49,208 bases of DNA from a virus: the IMG/VR virus record IMGVR_UViG_3300036861_000482, positions 1-49,208 of that record; one strand, given 5' to 3'. Made by a program: the position numbers and the translations under genes. Below the pieces are notes generated by a model. That model had not been told where the DNA came from. It ran no database searches and saw nothing but the letters and a program-made list of their open reading frames with translations. Positions 1-5,242 of the stretch are shown in pieces. Positions within the stretch are counted from its first letter, which is position 1; each line of letters opens with the position of its first letter.

Positions 1-179
1 CTCACCAGCCGTTCGATCAGGGCCCACACGCCGGCTGCGGGCATTGCCGCCAGTGCGAGCGTGGTGATGGCGCAGCCGCCTTTGCGGCCGTTGCTGTAGT
101 CGGCGGCGCGGTGGGTTTTGGGGATTTTCCCTGCGCCTTGCCGGTATCGGCGCAGGTCCCGACGCCCCTCACCGGTCAT
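1..179 (-). CDS. Partial copy of small one-TM membrane protein (complete copy at 49013-49195)
   Basis: Reading leftward from the ATG at 177-179, this frame runs off the window; it is the same gene as 49013-49195 seen through the circular overlap. The T at 65 changes codon 39 from GCC (Ala) to ACC (Thr) within the hydrophobic segment. The start overlaps the stop of the FDXHR gene (169-171), so in the circular molecule the two genes are translationally coupled. Confidence 0.7.
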   Translation of the reverse strand, partial: MTGEGRRDLRRYRQGAGKIPKTHRAADYSNGRKGGCAITTLALAAMPAAGVWALIERLV

Positions 180-192
180 CAGCGGCCGTCCG
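1..192. repeat. Left copy of the 192-bp terminal direct repeat (circle junction)
   Basis: These 192 bases match 49017-49208 except for one difference: T at 65, C at 49081. From 66 to 192 the two copies are identical over exactly 127 bases. That length is a common maximum k-mer in de Bruijn assemblers, so the simplest reading is a circular genome of 49,016 bp whose contig ends overlap. The copy carries the 5' part of a 60-aa membrane protein gene, complete at the right end. Confidence 0.95.
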
Positions 193-609
193 GGTCGACA
201 GTGAGCATCCACGGCTCAATGCCGAGATGCTCAGCGAGACGCGGGTCCGTTCCGCGCGGGCAGGTCGCTCCGCAGGTGCGGATGCCGTTGACGCGTGGCG
301 CGCCGTGGCGGTCTCTGCGGGGTCGGGACGTCCGGAGGTATCCCGACCTACCCCGGACGGGTTTTCGCCGTCCCGCGCCGTTACCGTCACCGCGGAACCG
401 GCATGTGGATGCGGATGGTCGGAGTCGCGGCGCCAGTATCCGTAGGCGTCCCGGTGCATGCCGATGGTCGCCGGGTCGATGCAGTGCCGGTTGTCGGCGC
501 CGCCTTGGCGGTGTTTGTCGAAGGTCGACACCGCGCCGAAGGACTCATGGCATTTGCCACAATGAGCGCCGTTGCCGCCGGGGATGCGGCAGGTCCTGGT
601 GCAGGTCAT
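169..609 (-). CDS. FDXHR-family putative zinc-binding protein
   Basis: This 146-residue protein has an N-terminal metal-binding motif: CGKCHESF followed by FDKHR and a further Cys (residues about 17-44). That pattern is the hallmark of the small FDXHR putative zinc-binding proteins of actinobacteriophages. The remaining residues are low-complexity, rich in Ala, Arg, Thr and Pro, and probably disordered. The ATG at 607-609 overlaps the stop of the LuxR-type gene upstream (TGA at 606-608), and the stop overlaps the start of the small membrane protein, so this is one of a chain of coupled genes. The biochemical role is unknown; DNA or RNA binding is only inferred. Confidence 0.75.
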   Translation of the reverse strand: MTCTRTCRIPGGNGAHCGKCHESFGAVSTFDKHRQGGADNRHCIDPATIGMHRDAYGYWRRDSDHPHPHAGSAVTVTARDGENPSGVGRDTSGRPDPAETATARHASTASAPAERPARAERTRVSLSISALSRGCSLSTRTAADDR

Positions 610-929
610 CGGGTCTCCTCCCGTGGCACGAGGGCGATGCGGTAGCCCATGGCTTCGGCTAGGCGGACGAGGCGGACGGCTTCGGCTTCGGCCGGGTCGG
701 CGGCGAGGATGCCGCGCTCATAGGCGACAGCGACAGCGTGTGCGGTGTTGCCGGCGTGAAGGCACTGGATGATTCGGCTGATGTGGCTGCGGACGGTGTG
801 GTGGCTGATGTTGAGTTTGCTGGCGATCTGGTCGTAGGTGAGTCCCTCGGCGGCGAGGCGGAGGACGTCGACCTCCCGGTCGCTGAGGTCGCTCACGCCC
901 ATCCAGACGCGCCGCCGCGGACGGCTCAC
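606..929 (-). CDS. LuxR-type (GerE) HTH regulator, small
   Basis: A 107-residue protein made almost entirely of a LuxR C-terminal helix-turn-helix. It contains LSDREVDVLRLAAEGL, the recognition region ASKLNISHHTVRSHISRI, and a C-terminal helical tail. It has no receiver or ligand-binding domain, so it is a stand-alone DNA-binding protein. The GTG start (927-929) overlaps the stop of the upstream gene (926-928), giving GTGA coupling. It belongs to a run of three small regulators (WhiB, XRE-like, LuxR-like) at the distal end of the early operon. Control of late or host genes is inferred. A further ATG lies 9 codons inside. Confidence 0.85.
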   Translation of the reverse strand: MSRPRRRVWMGVSDLSDREVDVLRLAAEGLTYDQIASKLNISHHTVRSHISRIIQCLHAGNTAHAVAVAYERGILAADPAEAEAVRLVRLAEAMGYRIALVPREETR

Positions 930-1129
930 GTCAACCCTCCGGTGTCGATGGTGATGGTCGGCCGGTAGGTCCACGGCCGGTCGTCGAGGTCGGCGTCGTC
1001 CCAGCAGCCGCCGCCGCACGGGCATCCGAGGTCGTCGTCGTCGTCGTCCCACCCGCCGCCGCCGCATTCGCATTCGCCGACGGGCTGGTTGCACCATTCG
1101 CACAGGCGGGTCTCGTACGGGCCGATCAT
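926..1129 (-). CDS. Small Cys/Asp/Gly-rich putative metal-binding protein
   Basis: A 67-residue protein with CEWCNQPVGECEC near the N-terminus, a run of six Asp residues encoded by repeated GAC codons, and CPCGGGC. The paired cysteines suggest a zinc-binding knuckle. The ATG (1127-1129) overlaps the upstream TGA (1126-1128). No family is recognised beyond the usual small Cys-rich actinophage proteins. It lies between the XRE-like and LuxR-like regulators. Confidence 0.65.
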   Translation of the reverse strand: MIGPYETRLCEWCNQPVGECECGGGGWDDDDDDLGCPCGGGCWDDADLDDRPWTYRPTITIDTGGLT

Positions 1130-1389
1130 CCCGTCACCTCGGGCCAACCGGTGCCGGTGGGGCGTACGCCGGGATGCCGCTTCGGCATCAACGCCACGTC
1201 GAAGCCGAACACGTGGGCCATGTCGAGCAGCACATCGGTGCTCATGCCGAGCTCGCAGCGTTCCCGGTTCGCGACGGTCTTCGGGCTGACGAACAGCCGG
1301 GCGGCGATGTCGCGGCGGGACAGGCCGTGGCCTGCGCGTAGGTGCCGGAAGACGAGGGCCGCGTGCCGGCGGCCGAGTAGGACGATCAC
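1126..1389 (-). CDS. XRE/Cro-type HTH DNA-binding protein
   Basis: An 87-residue protein whose centre (LSRRDIAARLFVSPKTVANR, then ERCELGMSTDVLLDMAHVFG) matches an XRE-type helix-turn-helix followed by its packing helices. The C-terminus ends in a basic, Pro/Gly-rich tail. The GTG start at 1387-1389 is embedded in the stop of the WhiB gene (TGA 1386-1388), so it is coupled to it. It probably acts with WhiB and the LuxR-like protein in one regulatory cassette; the target is unknown. It is distinct from the Cro and repressor genes at 10.6-11.4 kb. Confidence 0.75.
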   Translation of the reverse strand: MIVLLGRRHAALVFRHLRAGHGLSRRDIAARLFVSPKTVANRERCELGMSTDVLLDMAHVFGFDVALMPKRHPGVRPTGTGWPEVTG

Positions 1390-1658
1390 GTGTCCCGCCG
1401 GTTCCTGAGCATGATGCGCCGCTGCGCCGGGGTGGTGCCGCCCCAGATCCCGTAGCCCTGCCGGGTGTCGAGCGCCCATTGCAGGCATTCGTCCTGGTGG
1501 GGGCAGCGGCGGCAGATGGCGATGGCGGGGCCGATGTCCCAGTCGCTGGTGGGGAAGAACAGGGTGGTGTCTTCGCCGCGGCAGGCGATGTCGTCGTGCA
1601 GGGCGACGGGTGGGATGCCGCGTTCGGCGATGTCGAAAAGCTTTCCCGCCTTGGTCAT
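1386..1658 (-). CDS. whiB-like: WhiB-family iron-sulfur transcription factor
   Basis: A 90-residue protein with the complete WhiB signature. Four cysteines (C26, C49, C52 and C58, spaced C-x22-C-x2-C-x5-C) can hold a [4Fe-4S] cluster, and the G-I-W-G-G turn lies at residues 70-74, followed by a basic C-terminal segment. WhiB proteins bind the primary sigma factor region 4 in actinobacteria and redirect transcription. Phage copies are known to repress host whiB genes in some mycobacteriophages. The ATG at 1656-1658 overlaps the stop of the replication gene. The family assignment is secure; the direction of regulation here is inferred. Confidence 0.95.
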   Translation of the reverse strand: MTKAGKLFDIAERGIPPVALHDDIACRGEDTTLFFPTSDWDIGPAIAICRRCPHQDECLQWALDTRQGYGIWGGTTPAQRRIMLRNRRDT

Positions 1659-2380
1659 CACATGGCCTCCGTCCGCAGCGGGATGACGACGGCCAGGTGG
1701 TCGTCGGGGATCGGCATGGCCACACCGGGTCGGGTCTCGGCGATCCGGCAGAGCGCGCACGAGGGGCGGCCGTCGGGTCGGTGCCGGATCTTCAGGCCGT
1801 GAACGCAGTGGGTCGGCTTCGGCGGGGAATCGGGGTGGGGTTTCGAGTCGGCTTCGGTCGCGCGCGCAACAGTGACGGCCGGACGAACATCAACCACTTC
1901 TTCCTCTCCTCGCTCATCTAGTAACTCCTCTTGGTTCCTTGGGGTGGCCTCAGGAGCCACCCTTTTGGTACCGCTGGGACCACCCATAGGGTGGCTTTTA
2001 AGACCACCCTTTGGGTGGCTCGTAGGGCCACCCATTCGTTCGGGACCGGATGGGCGTTCATCGATGGATCGGACGCCGTCGAGGGTCAGCCGGTACACCG
2101 CGTGCTGACCCGCCCAGCCGCCCCGGACATGCTTGATCGCACCGGCTTCGGACAGTTCGGCGAGCGCCCGCTGCACGGCCCGGTTGCGGGTCCGCGCGGT
2201 GCTCTTCTCGGTCCGTAACGTCATGGCGAGAAGGTCCCGGCCGCCGAGATACACGGCGGCCGGTCTTCCCTTGCTGGGGTTGTCAAGAGCGGTCACAGCC
2301 ATGCGGATCAGCACGCGGAAGGCCCGGTCGCTGACATGCGTCCAGCGAGCCAGAGCCTGAGACACGAGATGGGCGCCCAA
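1658..2380 (-). CDS. Winged-helix replication initiator-like protein with iteron-containing linker
   Basis: About 240 residues. The N-terminal 100 residues look like a winged-helix domain of phage replication/DnaA-like proteins (SDRAFRVLIRMAVTAL, a middle basic helix, AVQRALAELSEAGAIKHVRG). Residues about 116-147 form a repetitive linker with 8-residue periodicity (MGGPTSHP, KGGLKSHP, MGGPSG) produced by 24-bp DNA repeats. An acidic stretch follows, then a C-terminal C-x2-H...C-x2-C putative zinc knuckle. A repeat-bearing linker in an initiator resembles lambda O, whose origin lies inside its own gene. The start used is TTG at 2378-2380, preceded by AGGGG nine bases away; GTG at 2363-2365 is an alternative. 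The function is inferred from architecture. Confidence 0.6.
   Translation of the reverse strand: MGAHLVSQALARWTHVSDRAFRVLIRMAVTALDNPSKGRPAAVYLGGRDLLAMTLRTEKSTARTRNRAVQRALAELSEAGAIKHVRGGWAGQHAVYRLTLDGVRSIDERPSGPERMGGPTSHPKGGLKSHPMGGPSGTKRVAPEATPRNQEELLDERGEEEVVDVRPAVTVARATEADSKPHPDSPPKPTHCVHGLKIRHRPDGRPSCALCRIAETRPGVAMPIPDDHLAVVIPLRTEAM
1941..2033. repeat. Iteron-like GGGTGGC/GCCACCC repeats, candidate replication origin
   Basis: Seven 7-bp cores occur in 93 bases: GGGTGGC at 1942, 1989 and 2013, and RCCACCC at 1956, 1979, 2003 and 2027. From 1979 the units repeat with a 24-bp period and form alternating inverted pairs. They lie inside the putative initiator gene. A relatively AT/pyrimidine-rich stretch follows at about 1880-1935. 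Clustered inverted iterons within an initiator gene are typical of theta-type phage origins. Origin function is inferred. Confidence 0.5.
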
Positions 2381-2384
2381 TTGC

Positions 2385-3503
2385 TCACACCCCTGTGGAC
2401 GGCGGCTGTGGACAACGCGGACCTGCCCCCGGCGCACGTGCCTTGGGCATCGACGGATCGCTGGCCGGGGGCAGGTGTCCGTGCAGGCGACGGGATTCCA
2501 CCCAGAGATCCTTGAGAATCTCTTTCGACATGACGCGCATGCCACGGGCGTGCTGATGACCCGGGCGAAGAGTGCTACCGGGTTGCGCGGGTTTACCGGC
2601 CGGGCCGCACTGCGCGCACGGCGCGATATGCATCGCCTCGGCGTGCTTCGTGCGCGCCTCGTCGTAGAGCTTCCGATACGGCGAACGTTCCTGCTTCAGG
2701 CATGACGCCGCGATCAGCCACACCCGGCTTTTCGCGGTCGCCGACCAGTTAGCGCGCTGACCACGTTGACGCCGCGCCGCCACCCCGACGCCGCTGGGTT
2801 GGGCATCGGCACGCCGCTGGTCGGGGTGCGGCGCGGCGAGTACGTGCAGGCCACAGTAGGCCCACAGTTGCGAGACGGTCCGTGGCGCGTCAGCCGTGAC
2901 GTTCCAGTACGGGTCGCCGATGACGGCGAGCAGCCGGGCAAGCTGCTTCTCGCCAACACCCAGCGTCGCCTTTTGCCACGCGCCCAGGGGATGCGTCCGC
3001 AGCTGCCGGTTGAGGGCCAACTCGATCGAATGCTCGGCCTTCGACATCGCCTCGATCAGGTGCGCCGACTGCGCGACCACCGGATCGTCCGCCGGCAGGC
3101 CGAGCCCGCGGAGATGCCCGTCAACGTCCGCGACGTCCCGGGTGGCCTGCCGGTGACGGTTCTCCACCGCAATGCGCAGCGCCTCCACATTGTCAAGTTG
3201 CGCGGCGAGCAGATACAGCCGCGCATCCTCGAGGATGGGCCCCGACGCCGCCGCACGGTCACTGGGTTCCGATCGTGAAATGGGCGGCGTCGGGAGTTGC
3301 GCCCGCCCCGGCGAGATCCGACTGGGCATCGTGGCACACCTGGCCGGGGCGGGAGTAGTGGCCCGGTCGGGCGTAGTGACCCTGGGCATCGACTCTCCGA
3401 TGGCCCGACCGGGAGTAGGGCCCGCGCCGACGTGGATCGAATGGTCATCGAGTAGGTGATGGTCGGCGCGGGAAACTGTGGGCTGGAGACTAGGCGTCGT
3501 CAT
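2385..3503 (-). CDS. IS110-type transposase C-terminal-like protein carrying palindromic insertions
   Basis: A 372-residue protein. Residues about 90-290 resemble the C-terminal half of IS110/IS116/IS902 transposases: a helical region, the helix-hairpin-helix-like GVGEKQLARLLAVIGDP (182-198), WAYCGLHV, then GQRANWSATAKSR. There is no recognisable N-terminal DEDD (RuvC-like) domain, so it is probably a domesticated or reduced relative rather than an active transposase. C296-x2-C299 and H316/H318 may bind zinc. Residues 11-88, 222-245 and 343-361 are encoded by six copies of the 30-nt-loop palindrome and look like Pro/Arg-rich inserts. The ATG at 3501-3503 follows GGAGG and overlaps the upstream gene by 14 bases. 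No terminal inverted repeats were seen. Confidence 0.55.
   Translation of the reverse strand: MTTPSLQPTVSRADHHLLDDHSIHVGAGPTPGRAIGESMPRVTTPDRATTPAPARCATMPSRISPGRAQLPTPPISRSEPSDRAAASGPILEDARLYLLAAQLDNVEALRIAVENRHRQATRDVADVDGHLRGLGLPADDPVVAQSAHLIEAMSKAEHSIELALNRQLRTHPLGAWQKATLGVGEKQLARLLAVIGDPYWNVTADAPRTVSQLWAYCGLHVLAAPHPDQRRADAQPSGVGVAARRQRGQRANWSATAKSRVWLIAASCLKQERSPYRKLYDEARTKHAEAMHIAPCAQCGPAGKPAQPGSTLRPGHQHARGMRVMSKEILKDLWVESRRLHGHLPPASDPSMPKARAPGAGPRCPQPPSTGV
2421..2476. repeat. Palindromic element D (30-nt loop, 13-bp arms)
   Basis: Arms ACCTGCCCCCGGC (2421-2433) and its exact reverse complement (2464-2476) flank a 30-nt loop with TGGGCATCG at loop positions 11-19. It encodes residues about 343-361 of the IS110-like protein, with the core read as Ser-Met-Pro. 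Confidence 0.9.
2770..2838. repeat. Palindromic element C (30-nt loop, long bulged arms)
   Basis: CACCCCGAC (2781-2789) pairs with GTCGGGGTG (2820-2828). The pairing continues into a further GC-rich stem of about 10 bp with one bulged base. The loop 2790-2819 is 30 nt and has TGGGCATCG at positions 11-19. It interrupts the conserved domain of the IS110-like protein between the AYCGLHV and RGQRANW motifs, with the core read as Asp-Ala-Gln. Confidence 0.85.
3241..3472. repeat. Tandem array of four palindromic elements (A1-A4)
   Basis: Four consecutive palindromes. A1 has arms 3241-3252/3283-3294 (CCCGACGCCGCC). A2 has arms 3302-3312/3343-3353 (CCCGCCCCGGC). A3 has arms 3362-3372/3403-3413 (CCCGGTCGGGC). 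A4 has arms 3421-3431/3462-3472 (CCCGCGCCGAC). Every loop is exactly 30 nt and ends in TG, and the core TGGGCATCG or a 1-3 base variant lies at loop positions 11-19. Spacers are 7-8 nt beginning AGT. The array encodes residues 11-88 of the IS110-like protein as roughly 20-residue repeats. Confidence 0.92.
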
Positions 3504-4068
3504 CGCCGAACGCCTCCTCCAGCACTTCGGCGGGCAGGTCGGCCGGTGTCTTGGCGTTGTGCTCGCGCATGAGCTTGACGAGCCTGCGATACCGCCCGGC
3601 AGCGGCGGCGTTGGTACGCGCGTGCCGATCGCTCTCTGCGGCGGCGTACAGCAACTCATCGGCCGAACAGTCGATCAGCGGCTTGTAGACGCCCGGGGCG
3701 GCGTGGATGCGCATCCGGAACCCGTTGGCGCGGAACAGCGCGAGCCGCCGCGAAGGAACCCCGACGCCGCCGACGGATCTGCTCTGGGCATCGGGCCGCA
3801 TGTGGTCGGCGGCGTCGGGAGTAGCGCCCGCCCCGGCGAGAGTCCTGTGGGCGTCGCTTGGCGTATGGCCGGGGCGGGGGTCTGAGAGGGGGGCATTGCC
3901 GAGCGCCTGGCGTACGTAGCCGCCGAGCGCCGTCCGGTAGGCGGCACGCATGGCGTCTTGCGGGGTGGCCTCCAGGACGGCATCCGCGAGGTCCGTGGCC
4001 GACCACTCGTCGCGTGTCGCGATCACCTGGTACGTCAGCGCCAACAGGTCGAACTCAATCTCTGTCAC
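3490..4068 (-). CDS. Conserved-type phage protein of unknown function with palindromic insert
   Basis: A 192-residue protein. The N-terminal part (residues 1-58) looks helical and may be a small DNA-binding or oligomerisation domain. Residues about 64-103 are the translated palindromes B2 and B1, a Pro/Asp/Arg-rich insert. The C-terminal part has a basic segment (RLALFRANGFRMRIHAAPGV) and a helical region ending in an acidic tail. The GTG start at 4066-4068 follows AAGGGA. It is directly upstream of and overlaps the IS110-like gene by 14 bases, suggesting joint expression. I do not recognise the family. Confidence 0.6.
   Translation of the reverse strand: MTEIEFDLLALTYQVIATRDEWSATDLADAVLEATPQDAMRAAYRTALGGYVRQALGNAPLSDPRPGHTPSDAHRTLAGAGATPDAADHMRPDAQSRSVGGVGVPSRRLALFRANGFRMRIHAAPGVYKPLIDCSADELLYAAAESDRHARTNAAAAGRYRRLVKLMREHNAKTPADLPAEVLEEAFGDDDA
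3760..3878. repeat. Tandem pair of palindromic elements (B1-B2)
   Basis: B1 has 15-bp arms (3760-3774/3805-3819) extending the same arm sequence as A1. B2 has 11-bp arms (3827-3837/3868-3878) identical to those of A2. Both loops are 30 nt, with TGGGCATCG (B1) and TGGGCGTCG (B2) at positions 11-19. The 7-nt spacer AGTAGCG resembles the A1-A2 spacer AGTTGCG. The loops outside the core differ from A1 and A2. The pair lies inside the 3490-4068 gene. Confidence 0.92.
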
Positions 4069-4256
4069 TGGATCGTTCCCTTTGTGTCGTGGCGGCGGCA
4101 GTAGGCGCCGGTGCGTGGCATGCAGTCCCGGCACATGGCCAACACCAGCCACACAGCTGAGGGCGGGCACGGTGTGCCGGGTTGGTGGCGGTGGCCGCAG
4201 TGGTGTTCCCAGGCGGGGTCGGTGGCGGATATGTCACGCCGGGCGCGGATAGTCAT
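4065..4256 (-). CDS. Small Cys/His-rich putative zinc protein
   Basis: A 63-residue protein with HHCGHRHQ near residue 19, C-x2-C (CRDC) near 44 and CRRH near the C-terminus, consistent with zinc binding. The ATG (4254-4256) overlaps the stop of the upstream gene and its end overlaps the next gene's start. No specific function can be assigned. Confidence 0.6.
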   Translation of the reverse strand: MTIRARRDISATDPAWEHHCGHRHQPGTPCPPSAVWLVLAMCRDCMPRTGAYCRRHDTKGTIQ

Positions 4257-4471
4257 TCCACTCCCGCCTCGACCCAGGCGCAGATCTGCTCGCCGGTGGG
4301 CTCGATCCAGTACGCGACACCGTGCGGGCAGCGGAACGGGTCGACGGTGTACCGGCCGTGGACGATCGGCGGGGCGGTGCTGACGGTGACCTCGGTGCCC
4401 ATCGCGGCCATGTTGTCGATGAGCAGTTGCGCGCACAGGGGCCGGCCGTACGGCGTCGCCGGGCAAGTCAC
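4253..4471 (-). CDS. Hypothetical early protein
   Basis: 72 residues, GTG start at 4469-4471 overlapping the previous stop (4468-4470). It contains three cysteines (residues 3, 13 and 48) and a C-terminal FRCPHGVAYWIEPTGEQICAW segment reminiscent of small metal-binding host or phage proteins. The function is unknown. Confidence 0.6.
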   Translation of the reverse strand: MTCPATPYGRPLCAQLLIDNMAAMGTEVTVSTAPPIVHGRYTVDPFRCPHGVAYWIEPTGEQICAWVEAGVE

Positions 4472-4845
4472 GTCGCACCTGCCTCTCGGCGTATCGCGTC
4501 CAGCTCCTGCCGCGCGGACGCCAACTCGGCGCGGGCCAGGTCGCGTTCGGCGTCGGCCTGCTGGACGTGTCGGCGGGACGCCATCAGTTGCCCGGTGCGC
4601 ATGGCGAGCGTGGCCTTGAGGTCGTCGACTTCGTCTGCGAGCTCGGCCAGTGATGCACGGACGCCGGATACCTCGGCCAGCGCCCTGTCGCGTTCCTGTT
4701 CGGCGCGGCGCAGCGCGGCCGCCGTGGACTCGCCACCCGGCAGATCGAAGCGACGGGCGCGGGCCTGAGACTCTTCACGCGTCATGTGGGAATGGCTGCG
4801 GATATTGGCGTAAACGCAGTCCGGGTCGGTGCACAGGTCGCTCAC
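4468..4845 (-). CDS. Coiled-coil early protein
   Basis: 125 residues. The N-terminus has CTDPDC, and residues about 40-120 are a long Ala/Glu/Arg/Leu-rich heptad region typical of a coiled coil (LRRAEQERDRALAEV, then LADEVDDLKATLAMR). The GTG start (4843-4845) lies in a GTGA overlap with the upstream gene. It is probably oligomeric; the role is unknown. Confidence 0.65.
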   Translation of the reverse strand: MSDLCTDPDCVYANIRSHSHMTREESQARARRFDLPGGESTAAALRRAEQERDRALAEVSGVRASLAELADEVDDLKATLAMRTGQLMASRRHVQQADAERDLARAELASARQELDAIRREAGAT

Positions 4846-5090
4846 CGGGACCGCCACCCTCGCCACAAGCTGCGCAGGCGACAGAACAACGCACCGCACG
4901 CAATGTCCATCTCGGCCAACCCGTGGCAGACGATGCAGTCGCCGGCGTGGTCCTCGTGTTCGGCGACGAGCCGCCCGGACAACCACTCGCCGCACAACGC
5001 CCGGTCGGGGTTGCAGCAGTACAGGTGCGTCTCGTCGGGCCCACGATCGTCCACGCCCCGGTCGTCCAGGGATGCCCACGTTTCGCTCAT
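4842..5090 (-). CDS. Small Cys-rich early protein
   Basis: 82 residues with two cysteine clusters: YCCNPDRALC and a GDCIVCHGLAEMDIAC stretch. The CxxCH motif could bind heme or zinc, but no signal peptide is present, so zinc is more likely. The ATG (5088-5090) overlaps the upstream TGA. The function is unknown. Confidence 0.6.
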   Translation of the reverse strand: MSETWASLDDRGVDDRGPDETHLYCCNPDRALCGEWLSGRLVAEHEDHAGDCIVCHGLAEMDIACGALFCRLRSLWRGWRSR

Positions 5091-5242
5091 GTCGGCTCCT
5101 TCGCTGCGGTGCGGGTTCGTGGCCGGCGCCGCAGGTGCGGACGGTCGCGCGGTATCTCGGCGGTGCCGGTCATCGACATGCACGGCTTGCCGATCTCGGC
5201 GAAACACACCGGGCACTTGCGCAGAACGTTCCAGTCGGTCAT
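5087..5242 (-). CDS. Phage zinc-finger protein (CPxC...PC...H type)
   Basis: A 51-residue protein that is essentially one zinc finger: CPVCFAEIGKPC (C10, C13, C21) followed by a His in RPHLRRR. This matches the small putative DNA-binding zinc-finger proteins common in actinobacteriophages. The ATG (5240-5242) overlaps the stop of the ERF gene. The C-terminal tail is basic. Confidence 0.7.
   Translation of the reverse strand: MTDWNVLRKCPVCFAEIGKPCMSMTGTAEIPRDRPHLRRRPRTRTAAKEPT

Noticed and set aside
1-192. True physical terminal repeat
   Set aside because: The exact 127-base end overlap and lack of any end structure fit a circular assembly better; the mismatch at the boundary also fits variation.
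1032-1050. GTC tandem repeat as a regulatory element
   Set aside because: It encodes a run of aspartates in a small protein and has no other features.
2385-3503. Active IS110 insertion sequence
   Set aside because: No N-terminal DEDD domain or element ends could be seen, and the gene is coupled to phage neighbours.
2421-3878. CRISPR array
   Set aside because: Arms differ between units and are self-complementary; the constant part is in the loop, and there are no unique spacers of equal length between identical repeats.
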